Below, piece by piece: positions 16,177-24,795 of a stretch of 38,924 nt of DNA. Source of the DNA: Bradyrhizobium sp. SZCCT0148 (lineage in GTDB: Bacteria > Pseudomonadota > Alphaproteobacteria > Rhizobiales > Xanthobacteraceae); assembly GCF_018129985.1 (NCBI RefSeq), contig NZ_JAFCKT010000025.1, positions 1-38,924 on the forward strand, read 5' to 3'. The notes under the pieces are model-generated. The model saw only the letters and a program-made list of their open reading frames with translations, searched no databases and was not told the origin of the DNA. A program made the position numbers and the translations under genes. Positions within the stretch are counted from its first letter, which is position 1, and each line of letters begins with the position of its first letter.

Positions 16177-18129
16177 TTAAGGGCGGATTTGCTCCGAAAG
16201 ACGGTCGGCCCAAAAGCCGGCACCGCTGGCAGCGATGTGATTGTTGTCAAAAAATGCGGGCTTGCCATCGATCTGTATGTCGCAAACCTCGTGGCACAAC
16301 ACCTTCGCTGGAGAGAAGATACCTGAAATGAGGGCCGAGTTGGCGTTTTCTGCGTCAAAGAAAAACGAAAACTCCCTGCGGTAACGTCGTTCGCTTATCG
16401 CTGTGTCTGGATTAAATCGGCCGGCGGCGATTCGAGCAAGAGCTTGGGGTACATTGCTTGTCGCTGTTGGAATCGGCTCCCAGATGAACACGTGCTTGTT
16501 CATCGAAACCATGTTCTCTAAGGATGCTTTAATTTGGCGGGCAAAGATCTCTTGTGATGTCTTAGGGGTCGGTGGAACGTCGCTGGAGATAGTCAGATCT
16601 TTCATTGGCTGACGCCAGATCGAAATTAGCAGAACATTCTTGATGTTGGGCTCTCTTTCTAGCAGAGCAAATGCTGACTCATTGAAAGCGAAGCACGCGT
16701 CGTTGTCGTGATAGAGGTGAACTCCTCTAATTGGAGGGCAGCTGTGCTGGAACATGAAGAACGCTGATTGTCCCGACCGACGTAACCACAGCTCAACAGC
16801 CGCGCGCGCTGCCCACGCATGTGAATCGCCATAGACTAGCCAAGTCGGCACTACGCTTTGCGATCCAATTATGCAGACCGCTGATGGAAGAGTGCCATTT
16901 TGATGTTCGCACTCTGGCATCGGAGGTGGGCGGTCTGCGGCAAACGCGGCCAGCGCAACTGCGTGAGATGGAAATCTCTGGGGGAGGCCCTGGCAGGCAA
17001 TAACTATTCCGCAGACCAGGAGCGAAGCTAGCAGCCCACCTATATAAATTGAACCAATCGAAAGTTTGGACGGAGCAGTTGCACTGCGTCGGACGGGCTT
17101 TTCGATGAGATGATACACGGCCGAGGCAAGAACAAATGAGCCAACGAAGCCCGCGACACGCCAACCGAAGCGATAAGTTTCTCCGAGAAACTGAGCGAGA
17201 AACACAGCGAGAGGCCAATGGACGAGGTACAAAGGATACGAGATACGGCCAATGTATCTCAAAGGGCCCCAGCTTAATCCCCGCGATGTAAGCGATTCCT
17301 TATTCTTCCCAGCCAACAAAAGAAGCAAGGCGCCGGTCGTGGGCATGAGAGCTGCAAAGCCTGGAAAACGGTAGGTCCGATCGAGCAAGATGAAGGAGCC
17401 TGCAATTAAGAATAGGCCAACAGCTCCAAGGCGGTCCGCCCACCGGTTGAGACTGAGTCGGCCTTCGGTCTGAGCGAGTAGCGCCCCGATCAGAAGCTCC
17501 CAAGCTCGAGTGGGCAGGAGATAGAAAGTCGCTTCAGGTTTTGTAGTGATGAACAGCAGGTTTAAAAGGAACGAAAGTATTAGCGCGACGACGACGAAGG
17601 CTTGCACCCTTCCAAAGCGGTGCGCCAATGTTAAGCCGAGTGGATAGATTAGATAAAACTGCTCCTCAACGGCTAGCGACCAAGTATGTAGCAGGTAGGC
17701 GGAATGAGCTGAAAGGCCGAAATAGTTAATTGTTCGCCAATAGTAGATGTTGGAAGAGTAGATTTGAGCAGCCACTACTTGTTTCGTCAGGTTCTCTAAA
17801 TCCGATGGAAATAAGAAGATCAACCCAGCGGCCATCACTAAAAAGAGCGTCGCGAAAAGAGCTGGAGCCAGCCGGCGCACGCGGCTCACGTAGAAGTCGC
17901 TAAGCCTGAATTCGCCGGCCTGAATATCACGACAAACGATTGAGGTGATAAGGTATCCGGAGATCACGAAGAACACGTCGACCCCGAGAAACCCGCCCCC
18001 ACGAGATCCGAAGAGATCAAAGTGAAAAACCAGAACCATAAGGACCGCAACGGCGCGTAGGCCGTCTATATCTTTTCGGTATCCGATGGATCTATCGGCG
18101 GCCCAACCGCCTGAGATGTGAGAATTCAT
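16177..18129 (-). CDS. Acyltransferase 3 (OafA/YrhL) fused to SGNH hydrolase-like domain
   Basis: A 650-aa membrane protein. Residues about 15-350 form the ten-helix acyltransferase-3 domain, with YRKDIDGLRAVAVLMVLVFH and GGGFLGVDVFFVISGYLIT. The periplasmic C-terminal part is SGNH-like, with GDSHA at residues 434-438 (S436) and D628-x-x-H631 near the end. Such proteins carry acyl groups (often acetyl) across the membrane and attach them to surface sugars; the SGNH part completes transfer. Substrate is unknown. Together with two LbH acetyltransferases it suggests a heavily acylated polymer. Low GC, transcribed against the flippase operon. Confidence 0.92.
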   Translation of the reverse strand: MNSHISGGWAADRSIGYRKDIDGLRAVAVLMVLVFHFDLFGSRGGGFLGVDVFFVISGYLITSIVCRDIQAGEFRLSDFYVSRVRRLAPALFATLFLVMAAGLIFLFPSDLENLTKQVVAAQIYSSNIYYWRTINYFGLSAHSAYLLHTWSLAVEEQFYLIYPLGLTLAHRFGRVQAFVVVALILSFLLNLLFITTKPEATFYLLPTRAWELLIGALLAQTEGRLSLNRWADRLGAVGLFLIAGSFILLDRTYRFPGFAALMPTTGALLLLLAGKNKESLTSRGLSWGPLRYIGRISYPLYLVHWPLAVFLAQFLGETYRFGWRVAGFVGSFVLASAVYHLIEKPVRRSATAPSKLSIGSIYIGGLLASLLVCGIVIACQGLPQRFPSHAVALAAFAADRPPPMPECEHQNGTLPSAVCIIGSQSVVPTWLVYGDSHAWAARAAVELWLRRSGQSAFFMFQHSCPPIRGVHLYHDNDACFAFNESAFALLEREPNIKNVLLISIWRQPMKDLTISSDVPPTPKTSQEIFARQIKASLENMVSMNKHVFIWEPIPTATSNVPQALARIAAGRFNPDTAISERRYRREFSFFFDAENANSALISGIFSPAKVLCHEVCDIQIDGKPAFFDNNHIAASGAGFWADRLSEQIRP

Positions 18130-18288
18130 CAGTCTACTGTTCGCGCGTCGGCGAGAAGAGGGTGAAGAACCGCAGTCCCCCTAAAATCGCATTTTTGATC
18201 GTTGGCGTTGACACTCTCTTGCTCCCATTTGGCAAGCGTCGTTGCCCACCGATCAAACCGACCTCTATGCAACAACATTTTCCGGAGG

Positions 18289-19335
18289 TTAGGATTTGTG
18301 CATCATCTCGATACCTCGGAGGAGGTCTTGGGGATCAATACGAAATCCACCATCGGCAGGATGCCCTACCAAGGAACCATACTTCATTTCCAGAACTCGT
18401 GCCCAATCCATGTGTGGGTTGAAAAAGCGGTCGGGGGGCTGAAGCACAAGGAGAGCCCCTTTCTCCCTTAGGCAGTAAAGGGCATGAGAAATCTGACTCC
18501 CCTCGATGCTGATGATGAGCCGAGCATCGATCAGGTCCCTTACAAGCTGGCTAGTTCCGATCGCCTCGGGCTCCACGATTTTGATTCGCATGGCCTCTAA
18601 GAGGGTTACAAGCTCCTCTTCGTTCACCAGCTTTCGGGCGCCTCCGCCTGCTCCTCTCTTGAGATAAACGATATCGTTGAGGGAGCCGGCAACGGCTGTC
18701 CGAAGTTTGTTTCGTAGTAATTTTAACCTGCTTGCTTTTTGCTCATTTTGCGAAACATCGTCGAATACGACGAGTTTTCGAACGGCAGCATTCTGCAAAT
18801 CGACTTCGCTCTGACCAAAAAATGAAAGATACGACGCTCGATCCGGCCAAGGAGGCGCGGGCATGCTCATCGGTATTCCGGAATCACTGGCCAATATGTG
18901 AGTTGCACAATCATCTCTGAGCCAATGTCCAAAAAAATGACATCCGAGAAACGAACTCCTGCACGCGACGAAATCGAACTCCTTAGACTGCCCTCGGCGA
19001 TTCTTTAAAGGCGCTTGATCATTAAATACCCACCGTCGCCCATTCTTGAAAATGGTTCCATTGGCAATGAAAACGTTTGAAAAAACCATCTTACGTGTTG
19101 CGCCAATGCGACGTTTTGCACCCAGAAATTGCCCGACCTCAATTCCAACGTTGCCGCCAAAGGCAACGGAGCTAATTCGATCGAGTTGGCCGGGCAATGT
19201 CAGTGCATATGGTCCTTCGACAAAACTCTCGGGATAAACGATTTCGATTTCATCAGGCGTTGTATGGAGATCGGTTTCGGAGCCCAGGGACCTCAAAGCG
19301 AGGTGCTTCATACTCTCAAGTTGATATCTGAACAT
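18289..19335 (-). CDS. Glycosyltransferase family 61 (DUF563-like)
   Basis: A 348-aa protein similar to the GT61 capsular-polysaccharide transferases. The family pattern is visible in FLGCHFFGHWLRDDCATHIL (central His-x-x-His/Trp block) and in the C-terminal IISIEGSQISHALYCL, equivalent to the conserved GAGL-N region. IVYLKRGAGGGARKLVNEEE matches the usual Arg-rich loop of the donor site. Start is ATG at 19335; ATG at residue 9 is an alternative. Donor and linkage cannot be told. It shares strand and low GC with the flanking AT3-SGNH and hydrolase-like genes. Confidence 0.8.
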   Translation of the reverse strand: MFRYQLESMKHLALRSLGSETDLHTTPDEIEIVYPESFVEGPYALTLPGQLDRISSVAFGGNVGIEVGQFLGAKRRIGATRKMVFSNVFIANGTIFKNGRRWVFNDQAPLKNRRGQSKEFDFVACRSSFLGCHFFGHWLRDDCATHILASDSGIPMSMPAPPWPDRASYLSFFGQSEVDLQNAAVRKLVVFDDVSQNEQKASRLKLLRNKLRTAVAGSLNDIVYLKRGAGGGARKLVNEEELVTLLEAMRIKIVEPEAIGTSQLVRDLIDARLIISIEGSQISHALYCLREKGALLVLQPPDRFFNPHMDWARVLEMKYGSLVGHPADGGFRIDPQDLLRGIEMMHKS

Positions 19336-19492
19336 CTACTTCAGCAAATGTGATGCTGGCTCAACGCCAGTCGAAGGAATTGCGTGGCATGGCCTGCGGC
19401 CAAGGCACATCGAATTTCTTAGGTTCGAAAACAGCCATTTGCCACTAAAACCTTTGTAGCTATTCCACAAGCACGTAAAGTAGCTCCAAAAT

Positions 19493-21799
19493 CTACTTCC
19501 CGGAGTTAAACTGCATCAAGCTCGTAAAAGCAGCTGTCTTTGTACCATACATGTTTGGAGAAATAGCCCCCCACATACCAGCGTTGCTCCACGTTCCGGC
19601 CAAGCAGTATTGGCTGGGATACTCACCTCCGGCGGCCTGGAACGCTTGCAGATATTCTCGCAGAGTCTGCCCAAAATACGAACTCTGATAGTACCCAGAG
19701 AAGAACAAAAGAACATCGCTTGAAGTGAGGTTGACACCCAAAGAAGCGGTCGAACCATAGAGTGGCTCTAAATTCGGGATATACCCCCACCCTCCTTCAT
19801 ACATGCAAAGGCGCTTTGGGCTGGCGCCAGCAGACGCAGCGTTCGCGATTGCTTTCCAAGCAGGGAACAACGTTTTAGTGCAGTATGACAACGTAAAATC
19901 TGTCGTCGTGTCGCCGCAGTTGGTCCTAAGCTTATCGTCTAACCAACGCATTGCCTGATCGGCGGCAGCTCCGCCCGCTTTGTAGGCCGCAACCTGCAGC
20001 ACGTTAGCGGTATTAGATCGATTAGACTCAAGGTAAGGAGCGATCGCAATCGAGTCGACAAAGGCGATAGGAGCGTATGACAATTTGGCGAGGGGAGCCT
20101 GAAATCTCGGCGTGATTTGAGAGCTGTTAGGCTGAGCCGTAAATACCGACATCACCCGATTTATCCGAGATAGCTGGTTAGCGAAAACGTCTGATACAAT
20201 AGACATAACTTGGCCGACCCGATAACCATAGTAATTATTGTATCCGTTGGTTCCTAGGCTTCCCCACATACGCTGCGCTCTTTGCTGACAAACACCAGTG
20301 GGGATGAGGCCAGCACCTACGTTCCAAACTTCGTTTGAATATTCAAAGCTTGCCACCAAGCCGGCCTTGAGATGATCCCGAACATAAGTCGCAAACTGGC
20401 GAACAAAATCATCATCGGCGTAAGTTGGAATACAGAACCACGGATGTGAATTGAGCTGGTTTGAAAGATCAACCATTGTCTCAACGCTAAATCCAAATGT
20501 GGTGCCGCCAGCAATGGGTCCGGACGAGACAACCAAGCCATCCGCAATCCGGTCGTAAGTGAGGGTTAGAGGCAAGCCAACATTCGATTTCAGCGTCGAC
20601 AGACCAACACTACCCGTCGTATTCGACAAGAGAGGCTTTGGAGGCAGGGATCCGACCGACAGCATAATTTGCTTTGCGACAAGACCACCCTTCGTATAAG
20701 TCCCCCACAAACCCGTGTTTATGCCTGTTACGGCAAAACTGTCGCTATCGATCACTGCGACCGAGAAAAAACGACCTTCTGTTTGGTTGGAGAAGGTTGG
20801 AGTTGCAGCCAAAAAGCTTCCAGGCATGGAGTGGAATGAAACCGTATCGCCAGTTTTCAGGCCATGGCCGGGCGCGACAACGGTTGGATTAAGCCCGTTC
20901 GAAAACGACGTGATGGAGGCAAATGTTGGCGGGCCGGGGAGAACGCATTGCACCAGCTGTCCATTACTCCAACTCAGTGGATTCCCCGAAAGAGCACGAG
21001 CTGAGTACGTGTTCCCTACCTGATTACATATCCCGACATAATTCGTTGGAAGGATATTACTTCCTATCCAGTTCCAGCTCTTTTCAGTCGTTCGGTCTTG
21101 CCAACGTACGATCGGATTGGTGTTTGTTGCCATCCAATCCATAAAGCGGATTCGACCGATGCCGCTATAGAGGGCAAGAAAATCGGGGTTAAATTTCTGC
21201 CCGCTGGCCAGAGCTTTCTCTTGGCTCTTGCGAAAGATTCTAATGTTCGAAATTTTAGCAGATATCGCTTCGATGCGGACAATCAGACGGAAGCTGCTGA
21301 AAAGCGGAAGCGTTTTGGAGGTTATAGAATACTCCAATCGATTGGAAGCTCTCGAGGCAAGTGTGTACGTAACACCTGTTGTGGGTCCTCCAATGCTCAC
21401 TACGCCGGTTCCGTCCCAAGTGACGACCCAATTGTCACCAGAGGTGAGATAGCCGATACAATACGTTTGATAATAGCCAGCACCATTTGCCGTCCTTGAC
21501 GGATAACCATCTGAGCCGATGAGATTGTAAAAGTCTTCCTTGGCTCCAGGCGCTTCCCAGAATCTGTCGGCCGTCTTGAATATGTCGATCAGCGGGAAGT
21601 CCGCATAAAGAGTAGGCATCCAGAGATTGACTTGAAGCTTTCCGCCTGGCGAGCCGGTAGTCGAAGCGGATTGGGCCGCAAGCGGCGCCGGGGCGGCATC
21701 GGCCGTAGTCACACCAAACCATTCGCTGGAGGCGTTGGCACACAGGGCTGCCAAGCTAGCCCCCTGAAGAAATGTCCTGCGGTCCATTTTAATGGTCAT
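19493..21799 (-). CDS. Tat-exported glycoside-hydrolase-like protein with inserted FCCH-like segment
   Basis: A 768-aa protein. The N-terminus has a twin-arginine signal (DRRTFLQGASLAAL, Ala-rich to about residue 40), implying folded export. The C-terminal part has the look of a clan GH-A barrel: FEYSNEVWN (E490, after Asn, as for an acid/base) and CMYEGGWGY (E668, candidate nucleophile), plus MRWLDDKL between. Around residues 295-360 there is a beta segment with GHGLKTGDTVSF and later FFSVAVIDSDSFAV, resembling the E1 FCCH-like insert known from phage tail and secreted proteins. Probable function: cutting or remodelling the exported polymer. No named GH family is recognised, so the enzyme call is inferred from motifs. 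Low GC. Confidence 0.6.
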   Translation of the reverse strand: MTIKMDRRTFLQGASLAALCANASSEWFGVTTADAAPAPLAAQSASTTGSPGGKLQVNLWMPTLYADFPLIDIFKTADRFWEAPGAKEDFYNLIGSDGYPSRTANGAGYYQTYCIGYLTSGDNWVVTWDGTGVVSIGGPTTGVTYTLASRASNRLEYSITSKTLPLFSSFRLIVRIEAISAKISNIRIFRKSQEKALASGQKFNPDFLALYSGIGRIRFMDWMATNTNPIVRWQDRTTEKSWNWIGSNILPTNYVGICNQVGNTYSARALSGNPLSWSNGQLVQCVLPGPPTFASITSFSNGLNPTVVAPGHGLKTGDTVSFHSMPGSFLAATPTFSNQTEGRFFSVAVIDSDSFAVTGINTGLWGTYTKGGLVAKQIMLSVGSLPPKPLLSNTTGSVGLSTLKSNVGLPLTLTYDRIADGLVVSSGPIAGGTTFGFSVETMVDLSNQLNSHPWFCIPTYADDDFVRQFATYVRDHLKAGLVASFEYSNEVWNVGAGLIPTGVCQQRAQRMWGSLGTNGYNNYYGYRVGQVMSIVSDVFANQLSRINRVMSVFTAQPNSSQITPRFQAPLAKLSYAPIAFVDSIAIAPYLESNRSNTANVLQVAAYKAGGAAADQAMRWLDDKLRTNCGDTTTDFTLSYCTKTLFPAWKAIANAASAGASPKRLCMYEGGWGYIPNLEPLYGSTASLGVNLTSSDVLLFFSGYYQSSYFGQTLREYLQAFQAAGGEYPSQYCLAGTWSNAGMWGAISPNMYGTKTAAFTSLMQFNSGK

Positions 21800-22217
21800 G
21801 ATGGGTCCAAGAATTGGAGGAACTCGAATTCCGGGGTCAAGAGAATTCAGCTTTAGCGCCGCCCTAAACTCTCAGCAGTTCGAGCACGATTTAATCGTTC
21901 GACAATCCTGCCGGGCGACCGTGACCAAAGAGTTGACAGCTGCAACTTGCCGGCACAAAGGTCAATTTCAGGTTCCCGGAGGGGTACCTCCACTGCGTCT
22001 ATCTCCAACATCCTCTTAATCTTCATTGATTCGCGATCGAACACGGCTGGTTCGTCCGATGGGAAGCCTCTAAAGGGGGCCCATCAAAGACGCCAACAGA
22101 ACTCCCAGGCCGGCAAAGCTGTGTTGGAATTTGCCAGAGTACCAAACTCGAGGATTCTCCCGTTATCGTCCGACGAAACAACATCCGCGAAATATTGGTA
22201 AAACAACACCTCCCTTC
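21800..22217. other. Divergent intergenic region, no gene recognised
   Basis: This 418-base gap separates the Tat-exported protein (minus) from the GT2 gene (plus) and must contain both promoters. TTGACA occurs near 21935 but no clear -10 hexamer at suitable spacing was identified. A short inverted repeat GGAGGGGTACCTCC is present near 21980. Open frames here are short and lack family features. The GC content rises sharply at its right edge. Confidence 0.4.
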
Positions 22218-23201
22218 ATGTCCCTTCTGATCGTCATCGTAAATTTCCGCGTCGCCGGGCTGACCATCGACTGCCTGCGCTCGCTGCGGGACGAGATCGC
22301 CTCCGTTCCCGGCACCAGCGTCGCGGTGTGCGAGAACGGCAGCGGGGAGGACCAGGCGCCGGCGATCCAGAAGGCGATCGGGGCGAACGGCTGGGGCAGC
22401 TGGTGCTCGCTGCTGGCAAGCCCGGTCAATCTCGGTTTCTGCGGCGGCAACAACGTCCTGATCCGGCCGGCGCTGGCGGCGGCCGAGCCGCCGGACTACG
22501 TGCTCCTGCTCAACCCCGATACCGTGGTGCGGCCGAACGCGATCCGCGCGCTGGTCGATTTCATGGAGCAGAACCCGCAGGTGGGAATCGCGGGCAGCCG
22601 CCTGGAGGATCCCGACGGCACGCCGCAGCGCTCGGCCTTCCGCTTCCAGTCGCCCCTGAGCGAGTTCGAGGCCTCGCTCCGGCTCGGCGTCGTCAGCCGC
22701 CTCTTGAGCCGTTTTGCCGTCGCGCCGCCGGTCGTGGACGAGCCCATCGCCACCGACTGGGTCGCGGGCGCCAGCATGATGGTGCGGCGGCAGGTGTTCG
22801 CCGACATCGGCCTGCTGGACGAGGGCTATTTCACCTATTTCGACGACATCGACTTCTGCTTCAACGCCAGGAAGAAGGGTTGGCCGACCTGGTACGTGCC
22901 GGCAAGCCGCGTCGTCCACCTGGTCGGGCAGTCGACCGGGGTCAACAAGACGCCGCGGCGGCTGCCGGCCTACATGCTCGAGGCACGGCGGCGCTATTTC
23001 CTGAAGAACCACGGCGCGCTCTATGCCGCGCTCGTCGACGGCTGCACGCTGGCGGGGCTCGCGCTGTTCGGCCTCAGACAGCTCGTCAGCGGCGGCAAGC
23101 AACAGGCCACGCCGCACGCCCTGCAGGACCATTTTCGCCACAGCGTGTTCGCACGCGGGTTCGACGTCCCGACCGTGCAGCCGCCGAACGCCAAAGCCTG
23201 A
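22218..23201 (+). CDS. Glycosyltransferase family 2, rhamnosyltransferase-like
   Basis: A 327-aa GT-A transferase. MSLLIVIVNFRVAGLTIDCL, then NLGFCGGNN and LLLNPDTVV (donor and metal site) and a DEGYFTYFDDIDFCFNARKK acceptor block are typical of WbbL/RfbF-type rhamnosyltransferases. The start is the ATG at 22218; the open frame extends 29 codons further upstream but those residues do not look like the family. The gene is high in GC and sits beside the dTDP-L-rhamnose genes, which supports dTDP-rhamnose as donor (inference). It converges on rmlD with a 15-base gap. Confidence 0.88.
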   Translation: MSLLIVIVNFRVAGLTIDCLRSLRDEIASVPGTSVAVCENGSGEDQAPAIQKAIGANGWGSWCSLLASPVNLGFCGGNNVLIRPALAAAEPPDYVLLLNPDTVVRPNAIRALVDFMEQNPQVGIAGSRLEDPDGTPQRSAFRFQSPLSEFEASLRLGVVSRLLSRFAVAPPVVDEPIATDWVAGASMMVRRQVFADIGLLDEGYFTYFDDIDFCFNARKKGWPTWYVPASRVVHLVGQSTGVNKTPRRLPAYMLEARRRYFLKNHGALYAALVDGCTLAGLALFGLRQLVSGGKQQATPHALQDHFRHSVFARGFDVPTVQPPNAKA

Positions 23202-23216
23202 CCGCGCGCCTCGCGC

Positions 23217-24113
23217 TCAGGCCTTCGTGGCCAGCTGCCCGCATTCGCGCGCGAGGGCCTCGGTCCAGGGCGTCACCTCCAGGCCGAACACCTCGCCGAG
23301 CCGTGCGAGACTCAGCCGCGAATTCGCCGGGCGCCGGGCTTTCGTCGGGTATTCCGCGGTCGCGATCGGCACGATCCGCCGGCATTTGAGCGCCGCGCCG
23401 CGCGCCCGCATTTGCTCGACGATCGCGCTCGCAAAGCCGTGCCAGCTGGTCTCGCCGCCGCAGGCGACGTTCAGGACGCCGCCACGGCTCTTGAGCAGGC
23501 GGGCGGGATCGCCTTGCGCGGCATTCAGCACCGCAGCGATGGTGTCGGCAATCACCCGCGCCGAGGTCGGCGCGCCGATCTGGTCGGCGACGATTCGCAG
23601 CTCGTCGCGCTCCCCGGCGAGGCGGATCATGGTGTTGAGGAAGTTGGCGCCCGTCGCGGCATAGACCCAGGAGGTCCGCACGATCAGATGCGCCGGCACA
23701 GCCTCCATGACCGCCCGGTCGCCGGCGAGCTTGCTCGCGCCATACGCGGAGAGGGGATTTGGTTCGCTGTCCTCGCGCCAGGGCGCGGTGCCCGAGCCGT
23801 CGAACACGTAGTCGGTCGAGAGGTGGATCATCGGCACGCCGTGCCGCGCGGCCCATGCCGCCATCGCCGCCGGCGCCTCGGCGTTCGCCCTGAACGCGAG
23901 CTCGCGCTCGTCCTCGGCGCGGTCGACGGCGGTGTAGGCGGCCGGATTGACGATCAGGTCGGGCCTGCAGGCATCGAGCGCACCGGCCAGCGCATCAGGC
24001 CGCGACAGATCGAACGAAGCGCGCCCGGGCGCGAAAACGCTGCCCTGCAGCTCCAGCAGCGGCAACAAGGCCGCCCCGACCTGCCCGCTCGTGCCCGTCA
24101 GCAGGATGCGCAT
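23217..24113 (-). CDS. rfbD: dTDP-4-dehydrorhamnose reductase
   Basis: A 298-aa NAD(P)H-dependent reductase that makes dTDP-L-rhamnose from dTDP-4-keto-L-rhamnose, the last step of the pathway. The extended SDR signature is clear: LLTGTSGQVG (nucleotide site, start of protein), STDYVFDG, and YGASK carrying the catalytic Tyr-x-x-x-Lys. The start is an ATG that shares its A with the TGA stop of rfbC (TGATG), so the two are translationally coupled; a longer in-frame opening upstream is a read-through of rfbC sequence. High GC. Confidence 0.95.
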   Translation of the reverse strand: MRILLTGTSGQVGAALLPLLELQGSVFAPGRASFDLSRPDALAGALDACRPDLIVNPAAYTAVDRAEDERELAFRANAEAPAAMAAWAARHGVPMIHLSTDYVFDGSGTAPWREDSEPNPLSAYGASKLAGDRAVMEAVPAHLIVRTSWVYAATGANFLNTMIRLAGERDELRIVADQIGAPTSARVIADTIAAVLNAAQGDPARLLKSRGGVLNVACGGETSWHGFASAIVEQMRARGAALKCRRIVPIATAEYPTKARRPANSRLSLARLGEVFGLEVTPWTEALARECGQLATKA

Positions 24114-24670
24114 CAGACCTGCCCGTAGACCGGCAGGTTCTCGACATCCGCCAGCAGCGGGGCGGCGGCGTCCTTGGCGGACAGCGAGGGCGTCTCGACC
24201 TTCCAGTCGATCCCGATCGCGGGGTCGTTCCAGCGCACGGCGATCTCGTCCTGCGGACTGTAATAATCGTCGCATTTGTAGAAGAAATCGGCCGTGTCGG
24301 ACAGCACCGAGAAGCCGTGGGCAAAGCCCCGCGGCACCCAGAGCTGGCGGCGGTTCTCCTCGCTGAGCTCGACGGCGACGTGCCTGCCGAAGGTCGGGCT
24401 GCCGCGGCGAACGTCGACCGCGATATCCAGCACGCGGCCCCTTAGCACGCTGACCAGCTTGCCCTGCGTGTTCGGATTTTGCAGATGCAGCCCGCGAACC
24501 ACGCCGCGTCCGGACCGTGACAGGTTGTCCTGCACCAGCGGCCGTGTCAGACCATGCTCGGCGTAGCGCGCAAACCGGTATGTCTCGAGGAAGAACCCAC
24601 GCTGGTCGCCGAACAGTTTCGGTTCCAAAATCAGGACCCCGTCCAGCTCCGTTTTAAAGACCTGCATCAC
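24113..24670 (-). CDS. rfbC: dTDP-4-dehydrorhamnose 3,5-epimerase
   Basis: A 185-aa cupin-fold epimerase, usual length. It converts dTDP-4-keto-6-deoxyglucose to dTDP-4-keto-L-rhamnose. Family markers are FGDQRGFFLETY (about residues 20-31), QDNLSRSGRGVVRGLH with the catalytic His62, VPRGFAHGF, and DFFYKCDDYYSP with the catalytic Tyr near 131. It begins with two consecutive ATG codons; either could be used. It is followed directly by rfbD and is divergent from rfbA across about 125 AT-richer bases. Confidence 0.96.
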   Translation of the reverse strand: MMQVFKTELDGVLILEPKLFGDQRGFFLETYRFARYAEHGLTRPLVQDNLSRSGRGVVRGLHLQNPNTQGKLVSVLRGRVLDIAVDVRRGSPTFGRHVAVELSEENRRQLWVPRGFAHGFSVLSDTADFFYKCDDYYSPQDEIAVRWNDPAIGIDWKVETPSLSAKDAAAPLLADVENLPVYGQV

Positions 24671-24795
24671 TCCAAATCGCCTAAACAGGGTTGATCGACC
24701 AAATCGGCCGAGACGGGATTTACCGTGTAAACGTACCAGACTTGTGCGGCGCGCACTATTTGATAGTTTCTGCTTGGTTAAATCTGCGAGGGGCC
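24671..24795. promoter_or_regulatory. Divergent promoter region between rfbC and rfbA
   Basis: An AT-richer 125-base spacer between two high-GC divergent operons, so it must hold both promoters. Bases 24788-24794 (GAGGGGC) form a ribosome site that decides the rfbA start at 24796 over an upstream in-frame start at 24691. No clear operator was found. Confidence 0.5.

Noticed and set aside
22023..23141. Minus-strand open frame (372 codons) opposite the rhamnosyltransferase-like GT2
   Set aside because: Low-complexity Arg/Ala/Asp-rich translation caused by high GC; the plus strand carries the GT2 motifs.
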